Shown: positions 18,588 to 27,878, counted from the first letter of the stretch. The stretch is 64,000 bases of DNA from Bacteroidota bacterium (GCA_013289475.1 JABCZW010000001.1:62001-126000); one strand, 5' to 3'. Numbers and translations are program-made. The notes: generated by a model from the sequence alone, not told the origin.

Positions 18588-19262
18588 ATGAAGTTTTTCA
18601 TAGACACCGCAAATATTGACCAGATAAAAGAAGCTCATGATTTGGGTATTCTTGATGGAGTAACTACCAACCCGTCTTTGATGGCTAAGGAAGGAATCTC
18701 AGGCAAAGAGAGTGTTTTTGCACATTACAAAAAGATTTGTGAGATTGTTGATGGCGATGTTAGTGCTGAGGTTATATCTACCGATTTTGATGGTATGATA
18801 AGAGAAGCCAACGAATTGGTTAAGATACACCCGCGCATTGTCGTGAAGATACCAATGATTAAAGATGGTGTTAAAGCTATAAAGTATCTAACAGGTAAAG
18901 GCATTAAGACCAACTGTACACTTGTGTTTTCTCCGGGTCAGGCCATACTTGCTGCAAAAGCAGGTGCAACTTATATTTCACCTTTCCTCGGCAGGCTCGA
19001 TGATATTTCGTTTGACGGGATGGAGCTGATAGCTCAATTAAGATTGATATTTGATAATTATGGTTTCACTACACAAATATTGGCTGCATCTATTCGTCAC
19101 CCCATTCACATTATTAAATGTGCCGAAATTGGTGCCGATGTTGCCACCTGCCCGCTAAGCTCTATATTGGCATTACTTAATCACCCGCTTACTGATATTG
19201 GACTTGAAAAATTCCTTGCTGACCATAAAGCTTCTCAAAAAACCGAAAAAGTAAAAGTGTAA
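18588..19262 (+). CDS. fsa: Transaldolase / fructose-6-phosphate aldolase family protein
   Basis: This 224-residue protein is the short single-domain TIM barrel of the TalC/FSA family. It starts [20 protein letters not shown], followed by [14 protein letters not shown], with the Schiff-base lysine region [15 protein letters not shown] (Lys near 87) and [13 protein letters not shown]. It is either a transaldolase of the pentose phosphate pathway or a fructose-6-phosphate aldolase. Short members in Bacteroidota are usually annotated as fructose-6-phosphate aldolase, but sequence alone does not settle this. It has its own promoter and is followed after 2 bp by a 47-residue lipoprotein gene. Confidence 0.92.
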   Translation: MKFFIDTANIDQIKEAHDLGILDGVTTNPSLMAKEGISGKESVFAHYKKICEIVDGDVSAEVISTDFDGMIREANELVKIHPRIVVKIPMIKDGVKAIKYLTGKGIKTNCTLVFSPGQAILAAKAGATYISPFLGRLDDISFDGMELIAQLRLIFDNYGFTTQILAASIRHPIHIIKCAEIGADVATCPLSSILALLNHPLTDIGLEKFLADHKASQKTEKVKV

Positions 19263-19264
19263 CT

Positions 19265-19408
19265 ATGAAATCATATAAAAACATCTGCCTCCTTGTGTTT
19301 GGAATGATTGTAATTGCTATGGCATTTACATCTTGCAGTAAGGGTGTTGCTCCCCCGCCATCTTCTCCTCACCAGGAAAGGATTCACGGTGAATCGAGGT
19401 GGAACTAA
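19265..19408 (+). CDS. Small lipoprotein, 47 residues
   Basis: ATG at 19265 to TAA at 19406-19408 encodes 47 residues: a charged start (MKSYKN), a hydrophobic stretch and a lipobox ending FTSC (Cys near 24), then a short polar tail of about 23 residues with Pro-Pro-Pro-Ser and a C-terminal RWN. It starts 2 bp after the transaldolase stop, which supports real co-transcription. I recognise no family. It may be a surface-layer spacer or a degraded lipoprotein. It ends 11 bp from the convergent uvrB stop. Confidence 0.6.
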   Translation: MKSYKNICLLVFGMIVIAMAFTSCSKGVAPPPSSPHQERIHGESRWN

Positions 19409-19419
19409 GGCAATAAGCT

Positions 19420-21459
19420 TTACTTCTTCTTCCTTTCTTCCAGGGCCTTTTGCAATGGCAAAAGCTGGTCTTTTAAACGGGCAGCTTCAAGGAAATCCAA
19501 TTCTTTAGCTGCCTTTTCTATTTCCTTTCGTAAGCGCTTTACTTTATCTTCTAAAGCAGTATCTGAGTAACTGGTAGTCGGTTCGGCAGCTACATTGCTG
19601 CTCTTATTTTCCATGTATATCTTAGGGAGTACAGTTGCTCTTCCCCTGCCACCATCAATTACGCTGCTTTGCTCCATAATAGCTTCTTTGGATTTGAATA
19701 TGGTAATGGGCGTAATGTTGTGTTCAAAGTTATAGGCGATCTGTTTCTTCCTTCTTCGCATTGTTTCATCAATGGTGCGCTGCATTGAGCCTGTAATCTT
19801 ATCCCCGTACATAATAACGCGCCCATTTGAATTACGTGCCACACGGCCTACTATCTGGGTTAATGAGCGGTCCGAACGAAGGAAGCCTTCTTTGTCAGCA
19901 TCAAGTATTGCCAGTAACGATACTTCAGGCAGGTCAATACCTTCTCTTAATAGGTTTACACCTATAAGTACATCGAATAAGCCTAACCTCAAATCACGTA
20001 ATATCTCTACTCTTTCCAGTGTGTCTACTTCGGAGTGTATGTAGCGGCAACGAATATTTATTTTACTTAAGTACTTGCTCAGTTCCTCTGCCATGCGCTT
20101 GGTAAGGGTTGTAATAATAACCCGTTCATCCTTCGCAATTATCTTTCGCATCTCTTCCAGCAGATCATCAATCTGGTTGAGCGTAGGGCGGACTTCTATA
20201 ATGGGGTCAAGCAACCCTGTAGGCCGAATAAGTTGTTCAACGATAATGCCTTCACACTTTGCCAATTCAAATTCGGCAGGGGTAGCGCTCATGTAAATGG
20301 TTTGATTCTCCATAGCCTCAAACTCATCGAATTTAAGCGGCCTGTTATCTAATGCAGCCGGCAAGCGGAATCCATATTCAACTAATGTTTCTTTACGGGA
20401 ACGGTCGCCTCCATACATACCCCTTATTTGGGGCAGGGTAACGTGACTCTCATCAATTACCATTAAATAGTCATCCGGGAAATAATCGAGCAAACAGAAT
20501 GGCCTTGCACCGGGTGCCCTGCCATCGAAGTAGCGGGAATAGTTTTCAATGCCCGAACAATAACCCAATTCACGCATCATTTCCACATCGTAGTTTACAC
20601 GCTTTTGTAAGCGTTCCGATTCTTCTTGCTTTCCTACACTTTCTAAATAAGTACTTTGGGTTAAGAGGTCCTTTTGTATCTGCTCTATTGATTTGTTAAG
20701 TGTATCAGGAGAAGTAACAAATATGTTGGCAGGATAAATCCTTATAGCATCTACTGTTTCTATTTTTCTTCCTGTCGATGCTTCGAAGGTTTCAATTCCC
20801 TCAATCTCATTGCCAAAGAATTGTACACGTACTGCATAATCTGCATAAGCCAGAAATATATCCACTGTATCGCCTTTAACTCTGAAATTACCTCGTTCAA
20901 AATCACCTTCTGTACGTGAGTATAGGGATGTTACGAGCATATTCAGCAACTTATTGCGGCTTAGCTTTTGACCTTTTTGCAGAGGTATTACACTCTTTTC
21001 AAACTCTATTGGATTCCCAATACCATATATGCACGATACTGATGAAACAACAATAATATCCCGTCTTCCGGATAAAAGGGCAGAAGAGGCACTAAGTCGT
21101 AATTTCTCTATTTCATCATTTATCGAAAGATCCTTTTCTATATAGGTATTAGTAGTTGGCAAATAGGCTTCAGGCTGGTAATAATCGTAATACGATACAA
21201 AATATTCTACCGAATTCTTTGGGAAGAATTGCTTGAACTCGCCATATAACTGGGCTGCTAGTGTTTTATTATGGCTTAATATTAAAGTGGGTTTTTTTAC
21301 CTGCTGTATTACATTGGCTATAGTGAATGTTTTGCCAGAACCGGTAACGCCTAGCAATATCTGGTTTACTGTGCCTTTATTTACACCTGCAACCAATTGC
21401 TCAATAGCCTGCGGTTGGTCACCCGTCGGTACAAATTCTGATGTTAATTGAAAGTCCAT
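19420..21459 (-). CDS. uvrB: Excinuclease ABC subunit B
   Basis: This 679-residue protein is full length for UvrB. It starts with FQLTSEFVPTGDQPQAI, then has Walker A GVTGSGKTFTIANV, the beta-hairpin region YDYYQPEAYLPTTNTYIEKD that probes damaged DNA, helicase motifs (DESHVTLPQ, TLTKRMAEEL, LREGIDLPEV, QIVGRVARN), the YAD/RRR-like segment, and a C-terminal UVR domain (LEDKVKRLRKEIEKAAKELD onward) for UvrC contact. It verifies DNA lesions and loads UvrC in nucleotide excision repair. It stands alone; uvrA and uvrC are not adjacent. A TATCTTTG box ends only 4 nt before the ATG, suggesting a leaderless transcript. Confidence 0.97.
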   Translation of the reverse strand: MDFQLTSEFVPTGDQPQAIEQLVAGVNKGTVNQILLGVTGSGKTFTIANVIQQVKKPTLILSHNKTLAAQLYGEFKQFFPKNSVEYFVSYYDYYQPEAYLPTTNTYIEKDLSINDEIEKLRLSASSALLSGRRDIIVVSSVSCIYGIGNPIEFEKSVIPLQKGQKLSRNKLLNMLVTSLYSRTEGDFERGNFRVKGDTVDIFLAYADYAVRVQFFGNEIEGIETFEASTGRKIETVDAIRIYPANIFVTSPDTLNKSIEQIQKDLLTQSTYLESVGKQEESERLQKRVNYDVEMMRELGYCSGIENYSRYFDGRAPGARPFCLLDYFPDDYLMVIDESHVTLPQIRGMYGGDRSRKETLVEYGFRLPAALDNRPLKFDEFEAMENQTIYMSATPAEFELAKCEGIIVEQLIRPTGLLDPIIEVRPTLNQIDDLLEEMRKIIAKDERVIITTLTKRMAEELSKYLSKINIRCRYIHSEVDTLERVEILRDLRLGLFDVLIGVNLLREGIDLPEVSLLAILDADKEGFLRSDRSLTQIVGRVARNSNGRVIMYGDKITGSMQRTIDETMRRRKKQIAYNFEHNITPITIFKSKEAIMEQSSVIDGGRGRATVLPKIYMENKSSNVAAEPTTSYSDTALEDKVKRLRKEIEKAAKELDFLEAARLKDQLLPLQKALEERKKK

Positions 21460-21463
21460 ACTT

Positions 21464-21471
21464 CAAAGATA
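21464..21471 (-). promoter_or_regulatory. -7 element ending 4 nt before the uvrB start
   Basis: TATCTTTG on the minus strand matches TAnnTTTG. Four bases separate it from the uvrB ATG, so transcription would begin at or next to the start codon. No clear TTTG lies at the right distance upstream. Confidence 0.5.
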
Positions 21472-21593
21472 ATACTATAATTATTGATAGTGTAGTATGA
21501 TTAGAATCATATATAGGGTTGATGACTATCACCACTAAAACTTGTTTGGTGGTATAATATTGTAATAGAATATTAACCATAAAATAGTTCCTC

Positions 21594-21995
21594 ATGAAAC
21601 CCCTGATTAAAACCTTGTTCCTTGCCGGAATCATTCTCTTTAGTGCTTGTAGCCGTAAACCAAATACAGAAGAGCTATTACAAGATGATACTACTCGCCA
21701 TAATATTATGCAGGCTATCAGCAACGATCATAATATGGCTGTTGAAATGGTACATTACCTGACTACTACTGATGCGTCCAGAGATTTAATGCAAGGTAGT
21801 TGCACCTTTATGGAAAGCGCCCTGGCAAGTGATATAATGAAAAAAGATACCGGTATGCAAAACCTTTTTATTTCAAATATGGTTCACATGATGAACCGTG
21901 ACTCGGTAATGTGTGATAAGACCTGTACGCAAATATCACAAAGCCCGCAATTACAGAGAATACTGGAGAGAAAAACAAAGAGCGGAGGTAAGTAA
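21594..21995 (+). CDS. Putative lipoprotein, unknown function
   Basis: This 133-residue protein has a lipoprotein signal (LFSAC, Cys near 19). The mature part is mainly helical, with a segment from HNIMQAISNDHNMAVEMVHYL and a second around NLFISNMVHMMNRDSVMCDKTC. It is rich in Met and His and holds three more cysteines (SCTF, MCDKTC). The Met/His/Cys content would suit metal binding, but this is inference. I do not recognise the family. It is divergent from uvrB across 134 bp and convergent with the next gene, 19 bp from its stop. Confidence 0.7.
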   Translation: MKPLIKTLFLAGIILFSACSRKPNTEELLQDDTTRHNIMQAISNDHNMAVEMVHYLTTTDASRDLMQGSCTFMESALASDIMKKDTGMQNLFISNMVHMMNRDSVMCDKTCTQISQSPQLQRILERKTKSGGK

Positions 21996-22014
21996 TACGT
22001 AGTAGGTTGGCAGA

Positions 22015-22773
22015 TTATTTCAGATGTAGTATGTATTCCTGCCTGGCATAGTCACTATAAATATAGAATAGATAAATGCCTGAAGGTATGTAGGTAACAT
22101 CCATTCCAAAGTACTTCTCTTCCTTTTTATACACTTGACGATAATAAAGGCTCCTTACTTTTTTTCGGGATGAATCACTTTTGAATAACCAGTATCTTAC
22201 CAATTTAGCACTCTTTGGCAAATCAAGCATATACGTGCATGAGCCACTTCTAATTAGGGTCGCGCTATCTGTATGCATTACAGTGTCGTTCTCTTTACTT
22301 TTTATAATTGCTAATGAAAAATGGCATGTATCTTTTGATGGAGGGATAGAAGGATAATTTTTCCCTTTAATAACATAATATCCTTCATTGCAATCATCGC
22401 ACGGTGCGTACTTTATGAATTTAAGTACTGTGTCTTTTTTTAGGTTTGAATCAGCCTCTGCAATGTAGCCTTTGGCTGTATTGCTATCCATACATTCGCA
22501 TTTTATAGCTTTCCTATACCAGGCTTTTACCTGCTTGTAATCGCATGCCTGCCTGTAACAATCTGCTATTTTACAGATGTAATTAACTTTAAAATCATCT
22601 ATATCCAGACTTTCAAATTCAGTGTAGCTTTTTTTATAAAGCTCTATTGCAGCAAAAAAATCTCCACTCGCATATGCCTCTTCAGCTTGCTTTTTATCCT
22701 TTTTATATTGTTGGCAATGGCCAAACAATGGTAATAGAGTTATCGCCGTTAATACGTAAATGATTTTATGCAA
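22015..22773 (-). CDS. Secreted TPR-like protein with C-terminal beta domain
   Basis: The frame is open from 22836, but the first 21 residues overlap the upstream gene and look unlike a protein start. A TTG at 22773 begins a clean signal peptide (LHKIIYVLTAITLLPLFGHC, read with initiator Met). The mature protein, about 230 residues, has TPR-like helices (AEEAYASGDFFAAIELYKKSY and IADCYRQACDYKQVKAWYRKA) and then a beta-rich C-terminal half ending in a T9SS-like GIYLFYIYSDYARQEYILHLK stretch, though this is short for a sorting domain. Several cysteines (CECM, CDDC) are present. Function unknown. It is the last gene of the serC-serA-NTF2-like run and may share that transcript. Confidence 0.65.
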   Translation of the reverse strand: MHKIIYVLTAITLLPLFGHCQQYKKDKKQAEEAYASGDFFAAIELYKKSYTEFESLDIDDFKVNYICKIADCYRQACDYKQVKAWYRKAIKCECMDSNTAKGYIAEADSNLKKDTVLKFIKYAPCDDCNEGYYVIKGKNYPSIPPSKDTCHFSLAIIKSKENDTVMHTDSATLIRSGSCTYMLDLPKSAKLVRYWLFKSDSSRKKVRSLYYRQVYKKEEKYFGMDVTYIPSGIYLFYIYSDYARQEYILHLK

Positions 22774-22804
22774 GGTGAGTGGTTTATATTTTAAATATAG
22801 AAAG

Positions 22805-23269
22805 CTATTTGCGTGCAGGTGTATCGACACCGCCATCTACAACATATTTCCACGAGCCATCTTTCTGTTTTTTCCAAACGGTGTTATAATTGCCCTGGTA
22901 AATAGTATCAGTTCCTGCTTTTGTTTTAGTAGTGTATTTCCACCAGCCAAAAGTATAACCAATATCGCCCGACGCTTCTCCCCTGTATGGCTCCCATGTC
23001 AGCTTACTGATGGTGTCGTGATTTTTAGCAATAGATTCTTTAAAAGCAGCTATACCAATTTTAGGTAATTCATTTTCTCCAAATGAAATAACTGAGGAAT
23101 CAGCATAGTGTAAAAAAGCGGCTTTCTGCCCGTTTTTAATACAATAATCGTTAAAGTCTTTGTCGGCCTGTATAACTGCCGCCGTATCTTTTGCTGAGTC
23201 GTTAGCAGGTGCTGAACAATTGCAGGATGCTAAAGCAATTGCAGAGATAAATAGCAAAATGTTTTTCAT
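22805..23269 (-). CDS. Lipoprotein with NTF2-like (DUF4440/SnoaL) domain
   Basis: From the ATG at 23269 this is a 154-residue lipoprotein (lipobox LASC, Cys near 16, followed by NCS). The mature part is a single NTF2-like cone fold of the DUF4440 type: AVIQADKDFNDYCIKNGQKAAFLHYADSS, then GDIGYTFGWWKYTT and the closing YNTVWKKQKDGSWKYVVDGG. These domains usually bind small ligands; a specific one cannot be told. The frame is open upstream to 23419 but that part overlaps serA. The ATG lies 1 bp after the serA stop, so the gene is co-transcribed with serC-serA. Confidence 0.85.
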   Translation of the reverse strand: MKNILLFISAIALASCNCSAPANDSAKDTAAVIQADKDFNDYCIKNGQKAAFLHYADSSVISFGENELPKIGIAAFKESIAKNHDTISKLTWEPYRGEASGDIGYTFGWWKYTTKTKAGTDTIYQGNYNTVWKKQKDGSWKYVVDGGVDTPARK

Positions 23270-23270
23270 G

Positions 23271-24218
23271 TTAACGTAAAAAATGTATGATTTTCTCTGC
23301 CAGTTCAATTCCAATGCGTTGTTGAGCTTCTTCAGTAGAACCGCCAATATGTGGAGTAAGGGATATTCTGGGGTGCTGCAGAATTTCTTTTTTAGGTTTT
23401 GGTTCGCCCTCAAAAACATCTAATGCAGCATGTGCAATGTGGCCTGAGTTAAGGCCTTCTATAAGGTCAGCCTCATCAATAACTCCACCGCGAGATGCAT
23501 TTACCAGCATCACGCCCTTTTTCATTTTCTTTATTTCGTTCTTGGTAATAACTTTACCACCCGGTACATGCATGGTAATGCAATCACTCTGTGCAAGCAA
23601 ATCATCTAATGCAACTGTCTTTATCTTCACATTTACTTTACTTGCTCCGTGTATCTCAATATCAAGGCTTGCGTCAGCAATATACGGATCATAGGCTACA
23701 ACTTTCATGCCAATACCTAAAGCTATTTTAGCGGCTTCCTGTCCAATCCTTCCAAAGCCTATAATGCCCAATGTTTTGCCTCTCAATTCGCTGCCTTTAG
23801 AATACATTTTCTTTAATGCAGAAAATTCAGTTTGCCCTTTTACCGGCATATTGCGGTTCGATTCATCTAACCAGCGAGACATGGCAAACAAATGTGCAAT
23901 AACCAGTTCAGCTACCGATAAAGATGATGCGGCGGGCGTATTTACAACCTGTATGTTTTTCTTTTTCGCATGCTCTACATCAATATTATCCATGCCAACA
24001 CCACCACGTGCAATTACCCGTATAGTAGGGCAGGAATCGATAAGTTCCTTATCAACCTGTGTAGCGCTGCGCACAGTAAGTGCTACATAATCATTTTCGT
24101 TGATCACCTCTGCAAGCTCATCCTGCGGTACTTTTTCAGTAACTACAATAAATCCGGCTTTCTCAAGCAGTTTAATGCCAGCGTCTTCCATGCCGTCATT
24201 AGCAAGTATTTTTCTCAT
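23271..24218 (-). CDS. serA: D-3-phosphoglycerate dehydrogenase, short form
   Basis: This 315-residue D-2-hydroxyacid dehydrogenase has the NAD-binding motif LGIIGFGRIGQEAAKIALG (about 147-165), the catalytic Arg in VNASRGGVIDEADL, and the Glu/His pair in the C-terminal RISLTPHIGGSTEEAQQRIG. It oxidises 3-phosphoglycerate to 3-phosphohydroxypyruvate, the first step of serine synthesis. It lacks the C-terminal ACT domain used for serine feedback in the long forms. serC lies 18 bp upstream on the same strand, so the two steps of the pathway are co-transcribed; this is what selects SerA over other dehydrogenases of the family. Confidence 0.93.
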   Translation of the reverse strand: MRKILANDGMEDAGIKLLEKAGFIVVTEKVPQDELAEVINENDYVALTVRSATQVDKELIDSCPTIRVIARGGVGMDNIDVEHAKKKNIQVVNTPAASSLSVAELVIAHLFAMSRWLDESNRNMPVKGQTEFSALKKMYSKGSELRGKTLGIIGFGRIGQEAAKIALGIGMKVVAYDPYIADASLDIEIHGASKVNVKIKTVALDDLLAQSDCITMHVPGGKVITKNEIKKMKKGVMLVNASRGGVIDEADLIEGLNSGHIAHAALDVFEGEPKPKKEILQHPRISLTPHIGGSTEEAQQRIGIELAEKIIHFLR

Positions 24219-24236
24219 AAATTAAACAGAATAAAT

Positions 24237-25331
24237 TTAAGCCGTAACTTTAGAATCGGCATATTTCTTTTCAAATTCTTTCATTGTATCAACCAAAGCT
24301 TTTACGCTGTCGATGGTAAGTGCATTGTACATAGATGCACGGTATCCACCCACATCTCTGTGCCCTTTAATGCCCGATACTCCTGCATCTTTCCACATCT
24401 TATTGAATGTTTCTTCCAGTTCAGGTTTCTTTAACAGGAAGCAGGCATTCATTTTTGAACGGTCTTCCTTAGCACAAGTTCCGGTAAATAATGAGTTGCG
24501 GTCTATTTCATCATACATAAGCTTTGCCTTCTCATCATTTATCTTTTCAATCCATGCCAGTCCGCCATTTTTCTTTAACCATTTAAGGGTAAGCAGGCTA
24601 ACATATATCGAGAACACCGGAGGAGTGTTGTACATTGATTCTCCTTTTATATGCACCTGGTAGTCGAGCATAGAAAACATCTTTCTGCCTGTTTTGCCAA
24701 GTATGCTTTCTTTAACTACAACCATGGTTGCACCTGCAGCTCCCATATTCTTTTGAGCACCCGCATATATAAGGTCGAACTTTGAGAAATCCATTCTGCG
24801 GCTGAAAATATCTGAGGACATATCACACACTACCGGGATAGGTGATTTGTCGAACTGGTGTTGTTGTGTGCCGTATATGGTATTGTTCGATGTTATATGC
24901 AGATAGTTTGCATCGGTAGGTATTGTATACCCTTTAGGCACATAGCTGAATTTCTTATCTTCCGATGAAGCAATAACATTAATGTTTCCAATGCCTTTAG
25001 CTTCCTTAATAGCCTTACTTGCCCATACACCGGTATTTACATAAGCCGCTGTGCCACCTGTAACAAGCAAGTTAGCTGGCACCATAGCAAATTGCATACT
25101 TGCACCACCACCCAGGAACAATACCTGGTATTCGCTACCAAAGCCCATAAGTTCCTTTACAAGGGAGCGGGCTTCTTCCATTACATCAATAAAATCTTTG
25201 CTGCGGTGCGATATCTCTAATATCGACATGCCGATATTATTGAAATCCAATGCACCTTGCGCTGCTTCTTTAATTACCTCTGCGGGTAATATGGCAGGGC
25301 CTGCGCTGAAATTGTGAACCTTTTTACTCAT
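24237..25331 (-). CDS. serC: Phosphoserine aminotransferase
   Basis: This 364-residue class V aminotransferase begins VHNFSAGPAILPAEVIKEA, the SerC start motif. It has LFLGGGASMQFAMVPANLL, the PLP lysine in IYAGAQKNMGAAGATMVVVKE and the C-terminal substrate-binding GIKGHRDVGGYRASMYNALT. It converts 3-phosphohydroxypyruvate and glutamate to phosphoserine, the second step of serine synthesis, and can act in vitamin B6 synthesis. It is first in the serC-serA-lipoprotein run. I see no convincing -7 box just upstream. Confidence 0.96.
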   Translation of the reverse strand: MSKKVHNFSAGPAILPAEVIKEAAQGALDFNNIGMSILEISHRSKDFIDVMEEARSLVKELMGFGSEYQVLFLGGGASMQFAMVPANLLVTGGTAAYVNTGVWASKAIKEAKGIGNINVIASSEDKKFSYVPKGYTIPTDANYLHITSNNTIYGTQQHQFDKSPIPVVCDMSSDIFSRRMDFSKFDLIYAGAQKNMGAAGATMVVVKESILGKTGRKMFSMLDYQVHIKGESMYNTPPVFSIYVSLLTLKWLKKNGGLAWIEKINDEKAKLMYDEIDRNSLFTGTCAKEDRSKMNACFLLKKPELEETFNKMWKDAGVSGIKGHRDVGGYRASMYNALTIDSVKALVDTMKEFEKKYADSKVTA

Positions 25332-25407
25332 AATTTTTTTGTTTTTATATTATAAATGCTATATAATTCTTAATGAGCTTATTCAATTGCAATACAAATT
25401 TATGCTT

Positions 25408-26352
25408 TTAATGCGGAGTGTAAATAGGTTTTTTATTATCCTGATTATCACCCTTTTTCGGGTCTTTAAACTTCTCATCCCCATGGTTGTTGTTCCGTGC
25501 GTCTACATTTACAATATAGTCCCATTTTCCATCCTTATACCCAAGCCCGTCAATCTGGAAACTCGGGCCATAATACTGGTATTGCCCTTCAAGCCCCGGC
25601 TCAGTCGGTCCAAGCAGGTCGAACTGTATAATGTTCTTAGATGAGTTGTATTCCAGGGTCATAGATACATTAGATGAATATTGGAAGATTATCCTTTTGG
25701 GCGAGCCTTTATATGATGATGGAAGATGATTAAAAATTGATTTACCAAAGGTAGGTGTGCCATCGGAACTAAATGAAAGCACTTCAATTATTTTCCTGGT
25801 AACCAGTTTACTGTACCCTTGCCACGCTAATAATACATATTCAGGCTTTTTATCGGCTTTCTCTACTATTATTTTGTAGTAGAGCATACCAAACCATTTA
25901 TCAGTGGTAAGTACTTTAGATTGGGGGTCTGCTATATCGGCAGATTTATCGGTAAGCTGATAAAGCACATATTTTTTAGTCTTCGGATTGAGTGACTGTA
26001 TAAACCCAAAATATTCCTGAGAGCCATCATCTTTAGGCAAGTTCCAATTAATAATGCGGAATTTTTTATCTGGCGATTCGAGCCGGGCAATAGTAGTAAG
26101 TGAATCGAATGAATAATCGAAAGACCGTGGCAGATTAAGTGCTTTTTGTAGCATTATTTTGAAGCGGGTATTAGCTTCCTCTTTCTGCTGGTCGGTTTTA
26201 CGAGGGCCCAAGCGGCCAAATTGCAATTGCTTTAAGGTGTCTTCGTAAAGCTTAATAAAACCGGATGAATCTTTAGAAAGGGCAAAGCTTTTTTGAGAAA
26301 GGAAGCAACTTGAGGCGGCTAATAAAACTATGCTGAGTTTTCTCCTTAACAT
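25408..26352 (-). CDS. Secreted protein of unknown function
   Basis: This 314-residue protein has a Sec signal peptide (about 1-24, ending SFA). The mature part is beta-rich, with repeated Trp/Tyr-Gly patterns (KFRIINWNLPKDDGSQEYFGFIQ and DKWFGMLYYKIIVEKADKKPEYVLLAWQG). The C-terminus is a very polar, disordered tail (HGDEKFKDPKKGDNQDNKK). I do not recognise a family; it resembles conserved Bacteroidota periplasmic proteins with no assigned role. It lies between serC and rsmD on the same strand, with 39-76 bp gaps. Confidence 0.75.
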   Translation of the reverse strand: MLRRKLSIVLLAASSCFLSQKSFALSKDSSGFIKLYEDTLKQLQFGRLGPRKTDQQKEEANTRFKIMLQKALNLPRSFDYSFDSLTTIARLESPDKKFRIINWNLPKDDGSQEYFGFIQSLNPKTKKYVLYQLTDKSADIADPQSKVLTTDKWFGMLYYKIIVEKADKKPEYVLLAWQGYSKLVTRKIIEVLSFSSDGTPTFGKSIFNHLPSSYKGSPKRIIFQYSSNVSMTLEYNSSKNIIQFDLLGPTEPGLEGQYQYYGPSFQIDGLGYKDGKWDYIVNVDARNNNHGDEKFKDPKKGDNQDNKKPIYTPH

Positions 26353-26391
26353 AACGATGCTAATTTACAAAAGAAAAAGGTACCTCGGGCT

Positions 26392-26919
26392 TTATTGAAA
26401 AAAGGAAAAATTAACCTCTCCATAAGTCCTTTGTTCAGTATAACGGAGTGCATCTTTAAACGATGTTCTCTTTGAATGTTCTATAACCAAATAACCGCCT
26501 TCTTTAAGCAGGTTTTTTTGAAAGACCAACTCTGGTATAACGTTATAATGCTCGTAATCGTATGGCGGATCGGCAATAATTATATCGTAAGGCACATTGT
26601 GGCTTCGCAAAAACGATAAGGCATCACTGCGCACAATTATAATATTACTCAGCTGGAACTGCTTAATGTTGGTACGAATAAAATTACAGTTACCCGAACT
26701 TATGTCAACCGAAGTAACATCTTTACAGCCGCGCGATGCAAGTTCGTAGGTAATACTACCTGTACCACTGAAAAGATCGAGGGCTGAACATTGTGCCCAG
26801 TCTAACCGATGATGCAAAATATTAAATAATCCCTGTTTAGCCCTGTTGGTGGTTGGACGCAAGTGTAGTTTCGTATCAGGCACTTTTCTCCCCTTCAAGT
26901 TACCGCCGCTTATACGCAT
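26392..26919 (-). CDS. rsmD: 16S rRNA (guanine(966)-N(2))-methyltransferase RsmD
   Basis: This 175-residue Rossmann-fold methyltransferase starts with the family motif MRISGGNLKGRKVP. It has the SAM-binding ALDLFSGTGSITYELASRG (about 42-60) and the catalytic ADPPYDYEHY (about 115-124). It methylates N2 of G966 in 16S rRNA during 30S assembly. Its start overlaps the end of the DUF3822 gene by 10 bp, a pairing common in Bacteroidota. Confidence 0.95.
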   Translation of the reverse strand: MRISGGNLKGRKVPDTKLHLRPTTNRAKQGLFNILHHRLDWAQCSALDLFSGTGSITYELASRGCKDVTSVDISSGNCNFIRTNIKQFQLSNIIIVRSDALSFLRSHNVPYDIIIADPPYDYEHYNVIPELVFQKNLLKEGGYLVIEHSKRTSFKDALRYTEQRTYGEVNFSFFQ

Positions 26920-27761
26920 GGGTATTGTGTAAAGAGTGAGCGGTATTTGTGGGCCGATAAACTATTAAGCGGAATAGAGTAGGCGGATTGTTCATTTCTA
27001 TGACCAAGTTGTACATTCTTTATATATCGAGAAGAGATTTTAAATATCTCTGATGCTTTTTCTACCTCGCCATAAAATATACAGGCAACTTTCTCTGCAT
27101 TCAGTTCCATTTGCTCATAAACCCAAAGTAAGTTGTAAATAAAGTCGCTGCCGTTCTCAAAATAATAACGGTTCGATAAAATCAATTTACCTTCCTTCAA
27201 TACTGCAACATCTATATAGTTAGTGAAGATGCTTACATGTACTTTGTCTTCTTTCGAATTTTTGTTTTCAATGAGTATATATTCTAAAAATATACTTGTG
27301 TGGTGGCGGAAAACTGCATTGGGGTATTTATCTCTTAATAAAGCCAAGCTTTTGTTTGCTGTGTATAAATTGTAGCTGTCAAGGTTCTTTATGTAGTCGT
27401 AGCATGGGCTTTCATCAGCTTTATTCAATTGCTGGGTTTCCAGGTAATCGCGTACTGCTTCCTTTTTGAAATAAAGCGCAGGTACCAAAATGGAACTCTT
27501 AGGGGTAAATACTACCGATGTACTTGAGGTAGAAGAACTAAGAAATTCGTCCTTTAATAAATTAATAATTGACTCAGCCTCTGTTATAGGAAAAGATGCC
27601 CAGGCAATGTATTGATTTGAATGTTTATCTAATAAAGCGGCCAGTAATTGTTTTTCTCTTACTTCAACCGACAAATGAATGCTCCTGTTCTTTAAAGGGA
27701 ACTTTTCCTCAGTCAGTTTTTCAACTGTGGTGCCCGGCACTTTTATAGTAGCTGTTGACAT
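26910..27761 (-). CDS. DUF3822 family protein
   Basis: This 283-residue cytoplasmic protein matches the Bacteroidota-specific DUF3822 pattern: IHLSVEVREKQLLAALLD near the N-terminus, LVPALYFKKEAVRDYL, the middle LYTANKSLALLRDKYPNAVFRHHTSIFLEYI, and a C-terminal actin-like half with KLILSNRYYFENGSDFIYNLLWVYEQMEL. The function is unknown; the fold is thought to be related to the actin/FtsA group. It is translationally coupled to rsmD (10-bp overlap). Its promoter box ends 4 nt before the ATG, so the transcript should be leaderless. Confidence 0.87.
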   Translation of the reverse strand: MSTATIKVPGTTVEKLTEEKFPLKNRSIHLSVEVREKQLLAALLDKHSNQYIAWASFPITEAESIINLLKDEFLSSSTSSTSVVFTPKSSILVPALYFKKEAVRDYLETQQLNKADESPCYDYIKNLDSYNLYTANKSLALLRDKYPNAVFRHHTSIFLEYILIENKNSKEDKVHVSIFTNYIDVAVLKEGKLILSNRYYFENGSDFIYNLLWVYEQMELNAEKVACIFYGEVEKASEIFKISSRYIKNVQLGHRNEQSAYSIPLNSLSAHKYRSLFTQYPCV

Positions 27762-27765
27762 GGTA

Positions 27766-27795
27766 CAAAGCTACTATTTCTGAATAAAAGCCCAA
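27766..27795 (-). promoter_or_regulatory. Promoter of DUF3822-rsmD, apparently leaderless
   Basis: On the minus strand, TTG at 27795-27793, a 19-nt spacer and TAGCTTTG at 27773-27766 fit the Bacteroidetes consensus. Only four bases (27762-27765) separate the -7 box from the ATG. Confidence 0.6.
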
Positions 27796-27814
27796 TGTTT
27801 AATTTAGTGAGCAT

Positions 27815-27847
27815 AAAAAATCCCGGCTCCTTATCGGGGAGCCGGGA
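27815..27847 (-). terminator. Intrinsic terminator of the Cys-rich peptide gene
   Basis: A perfect 10-bp GC-rich stem (TCCCGGCTCC / GGAGCCGGGA) with a 7-nt loop is followed, on the minus strand, by six T residues. It lies 31 bp after the stop of the Cys-rich gene. Confidence 0.85.
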
Positions 27848-27878
27848 ACCATCATTCACAAAAATGAGAAGTAATAAA

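Noticed and set aside
22774-22836. Upstream extension of the TPR-like secreted gene to an ATG at 22836
   Set aside because: It overlaps the NTF2-like gene by 32 bp and would put 21 residues before an evident signal peptide. The TTG at 22773 is preferred, with moderate certainty.
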